10,032 bases of DNA. Origin: Thermoplasmata archaeon (lineage in GTDB: Archaea; Thermoplasmatota; Thermoplasmata; Lutacidiplasmatales; UBA184). A program made the translations under genes and the position numbers. The DNA lies in NCBI GenBank assembly GCA_013044425.1, contig JABEUK010000095.1:1-10032 (forward strand), read 5' to 3'. Of this stretch, positions 1 through 8,261 are shown piece by piece. Numbering within the stretch: the first letter of the stretch is position 1; every line of letters starts with the position of its first letter. Under the pieces are notes generated by a model. It ran no database searches, had not been told where the DNA came from, and worked only from the letters and a program-made list of their open reading frames with translations.

Positions 1-1
1 A

Positions 2-372
2 TGCGTGTCGTGCGGCCTCGCTGGGCCGGCCGACCGCATCGCCGCGACGAACATCGCGGCGAGGGCCGGAGTCGACCGGCCCATCGTAGCGGGGAGTGAG
101 GAGACGTGGGGACATGTTTCCGACCTCAGTTACAAGCCATCGATTTCAATCGGTGGTCGTTGACGGAGAAGGAGCTCCAGCCCCGGGTGAAGGCGTTCTG
201 GATGCCGGGCCGCACCACCGTGCGCGATGCGGTCCTCCAGATCTCCTTCGAGGAGGCCCACCACATCGGCGAGCTCATCGGGGCGATGTGGCGACTGAAC
301 ATCGAACCGCCCGCGATGACCTGGATCGAGCTGCGGCCCGGTCGCCGGGGCCCGAAGCGGCGCCGCGCCTAG
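2..372 (+). pseudogene. DinB-like four-helix protein gene, 5'-truncated by window edge and frameshifted near position 140
   Basis: Seen: two open stretches in different frames join into one plausible protein. Frame 2 is open from position 2 to a TGA at 161-163. Frame 1 is open from just after a TGA at 97-99 to the TAG at 370-372. Both have the strong G/C third-position bias of real genes here, the first up to about 136 and the second from about 142. One missing base near 137-141 would restore a single frame. The second part contains FEEAHHIGELIGAMW followed by EPPAMTW, which resembles the last helix of DinB/DUF664 proteins (His-rich, H-x-GE/GQ motif). Known: DinB proteins are about 150-180-residue metal-binding four-helix bundles, often thiol-dependent transferases. 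The intact-looking downstream frame (GTG at 106, 88 codons) is too short for a complete one. The gene converges on uvrC with 9 nt between stop codons. Inferred: a decayed gene or a sequencing/assembly indel. The exact function is unknown. Confidence 0.6.
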
Positions 373-381
373 GCGATCGGC

Positions 382-2085
382 TCACCGGTCGGCCCGATCG
401 AACTCTTCGCGCATGCGGATCCGCCGCCGGGTCCGGTGGTACGTCACGGCGAAGCGGTGGGCTTCGTCGCGCACCGCCCGCAAGAGGAGCATCGGCGGGG
501 AGTTCGGGTTGGGGCGCCGCGGCTCCGCCCGGTCCGGCTCGTAGATCTCCTCCTCCCGCTTGGCGAGGCCGACCGTCGGGATCTGCTCCGCGAGACCGAG
601 CGCGGCGAGCGAGCTGAGCGCGCTCCCGAGCTGCCCACGCCCGCCGTCGATCAGGAGGAGGTCCGGAAGGATCTCCGCTTCGGCCACGCGTCGGAGGAAG
701 CGCCGTCGTACCACTTCCGCGACCATCGCAAAATCGTTCGTTCCTTCCACGGACCGGATGCGGAAGCGCCGGTACTCCGACTTCTTCGGCGCGCCCCGCT
801 CGAAGACGACGAGCGATCCCACGGCGTTCGATCCTTGGAAGATCGAGATGTCGATTCCCTCGATGCGGTTCGGGATCGTGGGCAGTTCGAGCAGGCTCTG
901 CAGCGCGAGGAGGACCTCACGCGGAGCGGGGCGCGCCACCACCTGATCGACGCTCGCCCGCGCGAGGCGTTCCGCGAGCCGCCCGAGCGAGGCGTACCGG
1001 CCCGTGGGGTGGAACTGGACCTCGATGCCCCGGCTCGCGAACAGTTCGTCCACGGTCGCGTCGATGCCCGCCGGCCTCGGACCGTGCACGTAGATGCGCT
1101 GCGGGAGCTCGAGACGGCCGCCGTAGTACTGCGCCAGGAACTGGCGGAGCGTCTCGCCCGGATCGGGCAGATCGTCCGCCGGGACCTCGAGGAGGTGCGG
1201 CTCCGTGCCGCGGACCTCGCCGTCCACGACGTGCAGGAGACCGACGGCGACCCGGAGGGTGGCGGGGTCTTGGGAGTACGCGAGGGCGAGGACATCCGCG
1301 CGTCCCGTCCCGGGGCCGATCACGCTCTGCCGCTCCCCGAGCGCGCCGAGCCCCGCGAGCGCGTCCCGCAGGAGCGCCGCCCGCTCGAACTCCTGGCGGC
1401 CGGCGGCGGCCCGCATCTCCGCTTCGAGGGTCGGTCCCACGGGCTCTCCCCGGCCCCGGAGGATCTCTCCGACCCGGTCGAGCGTCGCTCGATACTCGGT
1501 CGGTCCGACCGCGCCGATGCACGGGGCGCTGCAGACCTTGAGGTGATAGTACAGGCAGGCCTCCTTCGGGAGGCGGGCGCAGCGCCGGAGACGGAAGGTG
1601 TCCGCGAGCAGGTGTTGCACGCTGCGCGCTTCGCGGGCGCTCGTGTACGGACCGAAGAGGATCGAGCGGCCGTCCCGGCGCGGCCGACGGACGATCAGCA
1701 GGCGAGGGAACTCCTCGCGGGTGGAGATCGAAAGGTACGGGAAGCTCTTGTCGTCCTTGAGCAGCGTGTTCATCGGAGGCTGGTACTGCTTGACCAGGTT
1801 CGCCTCGAGCAGGAGCGCCTCGCGCTCGCTCGAGGTAGGAACGAACTCGACGCTCGCGCTCTGGGCGAGGATCGTGCCGTCCTTCTCGATCTTGGCGCGG
1901 AGGTGGTCGAGCACCCGACGGCGCAGGCTGCGGGCCTTCCCGACGTAGACGACCGCCCCACGCGCCGACCGGAACAGGTAGACGCCCGGAGCGTCCGGAC
2001 CCCGGCGGAACCCGTCTCCGCTCGCGACCGCGAGCTCGCTCGCGGGGACGAAGGAGCGGGGGTCGCCCGCCGGGCTCCCCGTCAT
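382..2085 (-). CDS. uvrC: UvrABC system protein C (excinuclease subunit C), lacking the C-terminal HhH domain
   Basis: Makes the two incisions around a lesion once UvrA has loaded UvrB. Seen in the 567 residues: GIY-YIG nuclease (about 30-110; GVY 34-36, YVG 47-49, likely catalytic Arg57 and Glu94); four cysteines C169, C177, C185 and C189, matching the 4Fe-4S cluster ligands reported for E. coli UvrC; a UVR helical motif at about 220-245 that binds UvrB; and a C-terminal RNase H-like endonuclease with Asp412, Asp480 and His543 as the expected triad. The protein stops at RMREEFDRADR, about where other UvrCs continue into a (HhH)2 DNA-binding domain. The sequence past the stop codon does not encode one in that frame, and the opposite strand there carries another gene. 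The ATG overlaps the uvrA stop codon (ATGA), suggesting translational coupling, and no strong Shine-Dalgarno precedes it. Family assignment is very secure. Confidence 0.96.
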   Translation of the reverse strand: MTGSPAGDPRSFVPASELAVASGDGFRRGPDAPGVYLFRSARGAVVYVGKARSLRRRVLDHLRAKIEKDGTILAQSASVEFVPTSSEREALLLEANLVKQYQPPMNTLLKDDKSFPYLSISTREEFPRLLIVRRPRRDGRSILFGPYTSAREARSVQHLLADTFRLRRCARLPKEACLYYHLKVCSAPCIGAVGPTEYRATLDRVGEILRGRGEPVGPTLEAEMRAAAGRQEFERAALLRDALAGLGALGERQSVIGPGTGRADVLALAYSQDPATLRVAVGLLHVVDGEVRGTEPHLLEVPADDLPDPGETLRQFLAQYYGGRLELPQRIYVHGPRPAGIDATVDELFASRGIEVQFHPTGRYASLGRLAERLARASVDQVVARPAPREVLLALQSLLELPTIPNRIEGIDISIFQGSNAVGSLVVFERGAPKKSEYRRFRIRSVEGTNDFAMVAEVVRRRFLRRVAEAEILPDLLLIDGGRGQLGSALSSLAALGLAEQIPTVGLAKREEEIYEPDRAEPRRPNPNSPPMLLLRAVRDEAHRFAVTYHRTRRRIRMREEFDRADR

Positions 2086-4928
2086 GCCCGCGCAACCGAG
2101 AGCCGCGGAGCGGCCCGCCGGCCGAGGAGCGGCTTGAGAAACTGTCCGGTGTGGGACGCCGCGACCGCGGCGATCGCCTCGGGGGGCCCTTGAGCGACGA
2201 CATGGCCCCCGGCGTGGCCCCCCTCCGGCCCGAGGTCGATGATCCAGTCGGCGGCCTTGAGAACGTCCAGGTGGTGCTCGATCACGACCACCGTGTTCCC
2301 GCCTCCGCGCAACCGGAACAGCACCTCGAGCAGGCGCTCGACGTCCGCGAAATGCAGGCCCGTCGTCGGTTCGTCCAGAAGATAGAGCGTCCGGCCCGTG
2401 GGAGGCTTGGCGAGCTCGAAGGCGATCTTGATCCGCTGGGCCTCTCCTCCGGACAGGGTCGTCGAGCTCTGGCCGAGGGAGACATAGCCGAGGCCCACGT
2501 CGGACAGGAGCGAGAGGCGCCCGGCGATCCGACGGTGGGTCGAGAAGAACGCAGCCGCCTCATCGACCGTCATCTCGAGGACATCGGCGATCGATTTTCC
2601 CTTGAACTTCACCTCGAGGGTTTCCGAATTGAACCGACGGCCATGGCACTCTTCGCACGCGACGTAGACCGCGGGGAGGAAGTGCATCTCGTAGCGCAGG
2701 ACCCCATCGCCCTCGCACGCCTCGCAGCGGCCGCCCGCGACGTTGAAGCTGAAACGGCCCGGTGCGAAGCCGCGCGCCTTCGCGTCAGGTAGACCGGCGA
2801 ACAGTTCGCGGATCGGGGTCCAGACGCCCGTGTACGTGGCCGGGTTGCTCCGCGGGGTCCGGCCGATCGGGGCCTGGTCGATGAGGAGGACCCGGTCGAT
2901 GGCATCGATCCCCTCGATGAAATCGTGCTTGCCGGGCGGCTCTCGGCCGAGCCCGAGGTGGCGCCGGACGGCCTTGTACAGGATCTCCTGCACCGCGGTC
3001 GACTTGCCGCTCCCCGAGACGCCGGAGAAGGCGACGAGAAGGCCGAGCGGGATGCGGATCGGATCGCCTTGGAGATTGTTCTCGTGGGGGCCGTGGATCG
3101 TGAGCCACCGGTCCGTCGGGGCCGGGCGCTTGTCGGGGACCGCGATGCTCCGACGACCGGCGAGGAAATCCGCCGTGGCCGACCGCGGGGCGTTGGCGAT
3201 ACCGGAGGGGATGCCCGAGTAGAGGACCTCTCCGCCGTGCACCCCGGCGCCGGGGCCGAGATCGACCAGCCAGTCGGCTTCGCGCATCGTCATCTCGTCG
3301 TGCTCGACGACGAGGAGGGTGTTGCCGAGATCGCGGAGGGTCTTGAGGGTCGCCAGGAGCCGAGCGTGGTCCCGCGGGTGAAGGCCGATCGACGGCTCGT
3401 CCAGGATGTACAGCACTCCGACGAGTCCCGAGCCGATCTGAGTGGCGAGGGCGATGCGCTCGGCCTCTCCCCCCGAGAGCGTGGCGCTCGCGCGGTCGAG
3501 CGAGAGATAGGTGAGGCCCACGTTCTGGAGGAACCCGAGGCGGGCGCGGACCTCCTTGACGACCTGGCCGACGATCTGCTCGTCGTGCTCGGTCAACGTC
3601 AGGGTCCGGAACATGGGGACGAGCTCCCCGACGGTCATCCCGACGATCTCCGAGATCGATTTCCCGAGGACCGTGACCGCGAGGCTCTCCGGTTTGAGAC
3701 GGCGACCCTCGCACTTGCGGCACGGGTGGAACGTCATGAAGCCGAGATAGTACTCCTTCGCGCCCTCGCTCTTGGTCGACTTCCACCGGCGTTCGACCGC
3801 CGGGACGAGGCCCTCCCGCAACCAGCCCCCGAGCCACCAATGGGACGCCCGGCCCGCACCGACGTCGGGCCCCCGCGCGGTCCCGTACATGAGGGCCTGC
3901 CAGCCTTTCTCGTTGAGCTCCCGCACCGGTCGGCGCGGCTCGTAGCCGAACATCGCTGCGAACCGCGTGATCGCGCTCGAGCTCGGGGTGAGGCCCCAGA
4001 CCGAGATCGCCCGCGAGAGCGGCTTGTCCTTGTCCGGGACGATCAGGTCGGGGTCCGCATGCAGCGTCGCCCCGATACCGGAGCACTCCGTGCACGCCCC
4101 GAACGGGCTGTTGAACGAGAACATCCGAGGCGTCAACTCCTCGATCGAGAAGCCGCACTTCGGGCACGCCCGGCGGCTCGAGAACATCTGCCGGACGCCG
4201 CCCGGTCGACGGACCACCACGAGTCCATCGGCCATCTTCCGAGCCAGCTCGACCGCCTCAGCGAGCCGCGCCGCTTCCTCCGGGGCGACCTCGAAGGTGT
4301 CGATGACGACCTCGATCGTATGCTGCTTGTTCTTGGCGAGCCGGATCTCCGGACCGGGCAGCCGGACGTCGACCCCGTCGATCGCGAAGCGCCGGTACCC
4401 CTGGCTGCGGAGCGAATCGAGGACGTCCCGGTGCTCGCCCTTCTTCGAGCGGACGACCGGGGCGACGAGGTCGATCTTCTCTCCCTTCGCCTGGGACTGG
4501 ATCGATTCGACGATCTTGTCGACCGACTGCGGAGCGATCTCCTCCCCGTCGTTCGGGCAGTGGGGGACCCCGATCCGGGCGAACAGGAGACGGAGATAGT
4601 CGTAGATCTCGGTCACCGTACCGACGGTCGAGCGGGGATTGCGGCTTCCGGCCCGCTGCTCGATGGCGATCGCCGGCGACAGGCCCTCGATCGAATCCAC
4701 ATCCGGCTTGTCCATCTGGCCGAGGAACTGGCGCGCGTACGCCGATAGGCTCTCGATGTAGCGTCGTTGGCCCTCGGCGTAGAGGGTGTCGAACGCGAGG
4801 GAGGACTTGCCCGAACCGCTGACCCCCGTGATCACGATGAACCGGTTGCGGGGAAGATCGATCGAAACGTCCTTGAGGTTGTGCTGACGCGCGCCGCGGA
4901 TTCGGATTGCATCGGAGGGCTCGGGCAT
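2082..4928 (-). CDS. uvrA: UvrABC system protein A (excinuclease ATPase subunit)
   Basis: Damage-sensing ATPase of bacterial-type nucleotide excision repair; as a dimer it scans DNA and loads UvrB. The 948 residues are full length for the family (about 940). Seen: two ABC ATPase halves, each with Walker A GVSGSGKS (35-42 and 636-643), an LSGGEA signature (484-489 and 825-830) and Walker B (LYILDEP 506-512; LYLLDEP 848-854). The first zinc module is C255, C258, C279, C282; the second, in the DNA-binding region, is C735, C738, C758, C761. A further CRKC (403-406) is typical of UvrA. All key catalytic residues are present. The ATG at 4928 starts directly with the conserved IRIRGARQHNLKD segment. 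It lies 15 nt after the creatininase-family gene, with only a weak AGGT upstream, so it is probably co-transcribed from that gene's promoter. Known: Uvr genes in archaea are generally thought to have come from bacteria. Base composition here matches the neighbours, so any transfer would be old. Confidence 0.98.
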   Translation of the reverse strand: MPEPSDAIRIRGARQHNLKDVSIDLPRNRFIVITGVSGSGKSSLAFDTLYAEGQRRYIESLSAYARQFLGQMDKPDVDSIEGLSPAIAIEQRAGSRNPRSTVGTVTEIYDYLRLLFARIGVPHCPNDGEEIAPQSVDKIVESIQSQAKGEKIDLVAPVVRSKKGEHRDVLDSLRSQGYRRFAIDGVDVRLPGPEIRLAKNKQHTIEVVIDTFEVAPEEAARLAEAVELARKMADGLVVVRRPGGVRQMFSSRRACPKCGFSIEELTPRMFSFNSPFGACTECSGIGATLHADPDLIVPDKDKPLSRAISVWGLTPSSSAITRFAAMFGYEPRRPVRELNEKGWQALMYGTARGPDVGAGRASHWWLGGWLREGLVPAVERRWKSTKSEGAKEYYLGFMTFHPCRKCEGRRLKPESLAVTVLGKSISEIVGMTVGELVPMFRTLTLTEHDEQIVGQVVKEVRARLGFLQNVGLTYLSLDRASATLSGGEAERIALATQIGSGLVGVLYILDEPSIGLHPRDHARLLATLKTLRDLGNTLLVVEHDEMTMREADWLVDLGPGAGVHGGEVLYSGIPSGIANAPRSATADFLAGRRSIAVPDKRPAPTDRWLTIHGPHENNLQGDPIRIPLGLLVAFSGVSGSGKSTAVQEILYKAVRRHLGLGREPPGKHDFIEGIDAIDRVLLIDQAPIGRTPRSNPATYTGVWTPIRELFAGLPDAKARGFAPGRFSFNVAGGRCEACEGDGVLRYEMHFLPAVYVACEECHGRRFNSETLEVKFKGKSIADVLEMTVDEAAAFFSTHRRIAGRLSLLSDVGLGYVSLGQSSTTLSGGEAQRIKIAFELAKPPTGRTLYLLDEPTTGLHFADVERLLEVLFRLRGGGNTVVVIEHHLDVLKAADWIIDLGPEGGHAGGHVVAQGPPEAIAAVAASHTGQFLKPLLGRRAAPRLSVARA

Positions 4929-4943
4929 AGACTGCGCTAGTAC

Positions 4944-5663
4944 CTACGCGGGAAGGAGCTCACGAACGGTCGCTTCCAGTCGCTCGAGGACGTGCTGCTG
5001 GATCCGACCCCCCAACTCGGCCGAAGCGGGACGGGTGTCGCCGACCACGCTCTCGGGCCACTCCTCCAGTGATCGGGTACCGGGGACGAACGGGCTCCCG
5101 CGGTGCGGGACGACCGGTCGCGCCGGGCCCACGGTCTGGGGGGCGAGGAAGAGGACGCGGGAGGTCTCCATGACTCCGGCGTGGCCATCTGTCGCGGGCG
5201 ACTCCTTTCCGCGGAGCTCGTAGACGAAGTCGTAGTCCGATAGGACGACGATTCGCACGTTCGGATAGGAGCGGATCGTCTCCCCCGCGGCCTCGCGCAA
5301 CGCCGCCATGTGACCGCGCTCCGCATGCCCGGAGAGGACCAGGATCCGCCGCACGCCCATCCGAGCGAACTCGAGGAGCACGCCTTGCGCCGATCGCTGG
5401 AGATCCCCGATCGACATTGACACGGTCCCCGGAAACGGTCGCGCTTCCGGGCAGGCGCCGTACGGGAGGGTCGGAGCGACGATCCCCTCCACCCGATCGG
5501 CGAGGGAAGCGGCCGTGGATTCGGCCTGGATCTGATCGGCGCCGAGAGGCAAGTGCGGTCCGTGGGCCTCGAGCGCTCCGACCGGCAGGATGAGCAACGG
5601 GTTCGTCTTCATCCGCGCCTCCCACGTCCGGGAGTCGAGCTCGACCAACCGATGGCTAGCCAT
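4944..5663 (-). CDS. Creatininase-family metal-dependent amidohydrolase
   Basis: A 239-residue protein of the creatininase superfamily, cytosolic, with no signal peptide or membrane segment. Seen: LPVGALEAHGPHLPLGAD (26-43) with ligands E32, H34 and D43; LPYG (66-69); FPGTVS (77-82); SGHAERGH (111-118), where H113-x-E115 fits the His120/Glu122 metal pair of creatininase; and DGHAGVMETS (159-168), with H161 and E166. A two-metal active site is therefore complete. Known: relatives include creatininase, archaeal ArfB (a formamidopyrimidine-nucleotide deformylase of flavin/F420 synthesis) and MftE. Many members have GHGGN at the third motif, so the H-x-E version here points toward creatininase-like chemistry, but the substrate cannot be read from the sequence. 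It is the first gene of a probable operon with uvrA and uvrC. The ATG at 5663 lies about 25 nt from a TATA box, so translation is probably leaderless. Confidence 0.9.
   Translation of the reverse strand: MASHRLVELDSRTWEARMKTNPLLILPVGALEAHGPHLPLGADQIQAESTAASLADRVEGIVAPTLPYGACPEARPFPGTVSMSIGDLQRSAQGVLLEFARMGVRRILVLSGHAERGHMAALREAAGETIRSYPNVRIVVLSDYDFVYELRGKESPATDGHAGVMETSRVLFLAPQTVGPARPVVPHRGSPFVPGTRSLEEWPESVVGDTRPASAELGGRIQQHVLERLEATVRELLPA
5652..5663. repeat. 12-bp perfect palindrome covering the creatininase-family start codon
   Basis: ATGGCTAGCCAT reads the same on both strands and includes the start codon of the minus-strand gene. A second 8-bp palindrome, GCCATGGC (5679-5686), next to the TATA box repeats the same ATGGC half. 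They could be a repressor site over the transcription start, or a coincidence of the Met-Ala-Ser codons. Confidence 0.4.
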
Positions 5664-5684
5664 AGGAAGAACGACCCGCCATGG

Positions 5685-5694
5685 CTATTTAAGT
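5685..5694 (-). promoter_or_regulatory. Archaeal TATA box (box A) for the creatininase-uvrA-uvrC cluster
   Basis: On the minus strand this reads ACTTAAATAG, an A/T island in very GC-rich sequence. Its centre is about 26 bp before the ATG at 5663. Archaeal transcription normally begins about 25 bp downstream of the TATA centre, so the transcript would start at or next to the start codon, giving a leaderless mRNA. The 77-nt stretch between topA and this gene holds no clear T-rich terminator, so some read-through from topA is possible. Confidence 0.65.
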
Positions 5695-5740
5695 CGGGAC
5701 GAGAGCCGGTGAAACAGTGGCCCCGTCGGCGGGTCCATCC

Positions 5741-8239
5741 TTACGGGGGAGCCGGACCGGTGTCCACGGGGGCCGCCGCGGTCTCGGTCGAGGCGGTGGC
5801 CCTGCGCCGGCGCGAGCCCGTCGCGCGGGCGCTCGCCGTGCGCTTCGCGCCGTCCTTCCGAGCGGCCTTCCCTTTCGCCCGGGCCGCGCTCTTCTTCGCC
5901 TTGGCCGCGACCGCCTTCGCCTCCGCGCGGGCCTCGGCCTTCTCCTTCTTCGCCTTCTCCGCCACGGCGCGCGAGGGACAGTTCGGGTTGATGCACAGCG
6001 TCCACGGCGGGCGTCCGGCTTCGATGGCCGTGACGACCGGGGCGTGGCAGACGGGGCACGGAGGCTGGTCCTTCTCGAGCTTGCCTCGTTGCGGCAGCGG
6101 GTACGTCGTCCGGCACTCCGGATAGCCCGTGCAACCGACGAATCGCTTCCCGAGGAAGGAGTAGCGGATCTCGAGCGGCTTGGAGCAGGCGGGACAGACC
6201 CCGATCCGGAACGCCTTGTCGTGCTCGGTGCACTCCGGGTTGATACAGTATAGGTCCGGCCGTTGCCCCCGGAAGACGATCTTCACCCGCGGCACCTTGC
6301 ACACGCCGCACAGGAAATCCGGAGCGGGCTCGATGAAACCGGCCGATGGGAGGGAGTAGCTTGCGGTGCAGTTCCCCGGGTTGTTGGAGCACTGGACCCA
6401 GCGCGTGCCGCGCGGGCTCCGTTGGATCCGCAGCGCACCGCCGCACTTGATGCAAGGTCCGACGAAATGCTGGCGGTCGAGAGCCCCGGTGAGCGTTCCG
6501 CGGACCCCTTCGGTGTTCGCGGCCAGTAGGAGGTACGCCTCGCGCAGCATCTCGCGCGACTCGGAGAGGACCTCCGCCTTCGGCTTCTTCGACTCGGCCA
6601 CCCGCTGCATGTCCTCCTCCAGCTGGTGGGTCATCTCCGGCCGCGTGACGAGCGGCGCGTAGGCCTTCAGCGCCTCCGTGACCGCGATGCCCGTCGTGGT
6701 CGGCTCGAGACCGCGCTGGTTGATGTAGTGCCGATCGAACAGCTTCTGCAGCACGTCGTGGCGCGTGCTCTTCGTGCCGAGCCCGAGGCGCTCCATCTCC
6801 TGGATGAGGGTTCCCTGGGTGTACCGGCGGGGCGGCTTGGTCTCCTCCTGCTGGAGCTTGATCTCCTCGAGGCCGATCGTCTCGCCCACCGCGAGCACCG
6901 GCACGGCCGTCTCCTCCGGCTGGTAGTACGGATAGATCCGATACCACCCGGGATCGGTGATCGTCTGCCCATGCACATCGAACTTCTCGCCTCGGACGTC
7001 GATCTTCCCTGTGCGCTTCAGCCCGATGGCATCGGGACCGACGGTCGCGAGGAAGCGGCGGACCACGAGCTCGTAGATCCGGGCCGCGTCCGGCTTCAGC
7101 TTCTTCGGATCGATCGCGGCGGTCGGGTAGATCGGAGGATGGTCGGTCGTCTCGATCCGTCCGCGGGTGGCACGGAAGGACGGTTGTGCGAGGACGAAGT
7201 CGGCGGCCTCCTTGAACGGGGTCTCGCGGAACTTCTCGGCGAGCGTGCGCAGACCGAGCCCGCGCGGGTAGACGGTGTTGTCCGTACGCGGGTAGCTGAT
7301 GATCCCCTGGGTGTAGAGATCCTCCGCGATGCGCATGACCATCGAAGCGCCGAGCCCCATGCGCGTCGCTTCGGCGACGAAGAGCGTAGTGGAGAAGGGG
7401 ATCGGGGGACGGCGCCGGGTCTCCTCTTCCTTGAACTCCGCGACCGAGCCTTCCGTGGCGCCCGCGACCTTCGCGAAGACCCGATCGGCCTCCGCCTGCA
7501 CCTCCCAGGTCCCGTGCTCGTGCGTGATGCGGAACGTCTCCGTTCCCTTGCGCGCTGTCGCGACGAGCTGCCAGTACGGGGTCGGCTGGAACTCCTTGAT
7601 CGCTTGGTCGCGTTCCACGAGCAGCGCGAGCGTCGGGGTCTGGACCCGGCCGACGGAGAGGAACCCCTTCCCTCGTTGGTTCGCGGTCAGCGAGATGTAG
7701 CGCGTGAGGAGCGCTCCCCAGACGAGATCGATCTCCTGCCGGGCCTCGGCGGCCTCGGCGAGCGCCCGGTCGAGCAGTTCGAGATGGGCGAAGCTCTGCT
7801 CGATGGCGTCCCGGGTGAGCGCGCTGTAGCGGGCCCGCTTGACCTCGATGTCGGGGTGGACCTTCTGGAGGAGCTCGAGGCACTCGAGCCCGATGAGCTC
7901 CCCTTCGCGATCGAAATCGGTCGCCAGGATGACGCGGTCGAACTCCCGCACGATCGATTGGAGCGTGCCGACGATCGAGCCTTCGGTCACGCGCTTGAGG
8001 GGCGCGGCCTCCAAGAGCTTCGGCAGCGACTCGAGCGACCACTCCGCGAGCTCCGGGGGGTAATCGAGCTCGACGATGTGTCCGCGAAGCCCCACGACCG
8101 CGTACGCTCCGTCCGGCCGCTCGAAGCGGAACACGTTCGTGCCCTCGACGCGAGAGCGTTGCATGTGACCGTCGGAGAGCACGACGGCGATGCGGAGCGC
8201 GGTGTTGAACTTCTCCGCGACGACGAGCGAGCGTTGCAT
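5741..8239 (-). CDS. topA: Type IA DNA topoisomerase with four C4 zinc ribbons and a basic Lys/Ala-rich tail
   Basis: Relaxes negative supercoils and resolves single-strand junctions by a 5'-phosphotyrosine intermediate. Seen in 832 residues: N-terminal Toprim fold with LVVAEK (Glu9) and DFDREGE (108-114); SVGRVQTPTL (195-204); catalytic Tyr316 in ISYPRTD; the type IA core to about 590. Four C4 zinc ribbons follow: C596/599/617/624, C644/647/665/670, C682/685/703/709 and C728/731/749/754. Residues 756 to about 818 are dense in Lys, Arg and Ala, like a histone H1- or HU-type tail. The frame is open upstream to an ATG at 8326, but I chose the ATG at 8239 because the conserved MQRSLVVAEK start of the Toprim fold begins there. 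The 29 extra residues look unrelated, and the upstream DNA carries a TATA-like box and palindromes. Family certain; topA symbol likely rather than topoisomerase III. Confidence 0.95.
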   Translation of the reverse strand: MQRSLVVAEKFNTALRIAVVLSDGHMQRSRVEGTNVFRFERPDGAYAVVGLRGHIVELDYPPELAEWSLESLPKLLEAAPLKRVTEGSIVGTLQSIVREFDRVILATDFDREGELIGLECLELLQKVHPDIEVKRARYSALTRDAIEQSFAHLELLDRALAEAAEARQEIDLVWGALLTRYISLTANQRGKGFLSVGRVQTPTLALLVERDQAIKEFQPTPYWQLVATARKGTETFRITHEHGTWEVQAEADRVFAKVAGATEGSVAEFKEEETRRRPPIPFSTTLFVAEATRMGLGASMVMRIAEDLYTQGIISYPRTDNTVYPRGLGLRTLAEKFRETPFKEAADFVLAQPSFRATRGRIETTDHPPIYPTAAIDPKKLKPDAARIYELVVRRFLATVGPDAIGLKRTGKIDVRGEKFDVHGQTITDPGWYRIYPYYQPEETAVPVLAVGETIGLEEIKLQQEETKPPRRYTQGTLIQEMERLGLGTKSTRHDVLQKLFDRHYINQRGLEPTTTGIAVTEALKAYAPLVTRPEMTHQLEEDMQRVAESKKPKAEVLSESREMLREAYLLLAANTEGVRGTLTGALDRQHFVGPCIKCGGALRIQRSPRGTRWVQCSNNPGNCTASYSLPSAGFIEPAPDFLCGVCKVPRVKIVFRGQRPDLYCINPECTEHDKAFRIGVCPACSKPLEIRYSFLGKRFVGCTGYPECRTTYPLPQRGKLEKDQPPCPVCHAPVVTAIEAGRPPWTLCINPNCPSRAVAEKAKKEKAEARAEAKAVAAKAKKSAARAKGKAARKDGAKRTASARATGSRRRRATASTETAAAPVDTGPAPP

Positions 8240-8261
8240 CGGACGACCCGGCGCAACTAGT

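Noticed and set aside
106..372. A complete 88-residue protein starting at the GTG at 106
   Set aside because: The first residues before about position 140 lack family resemblance, and the coding bias there lies in another frame. It is better explained as the tail of a frameshifted gene.
436..2193. 585-codon open frame on the + strand opposite uvrC, with similar long frames at 2925-4748 and 6626-8260
   Set aside because: They lie exactly antisense to uvrC, uvrA and topA, are rich in Arg, Asp and Glu with no recognisable domain, and are what high-GC third positions produce on the complementary strand.
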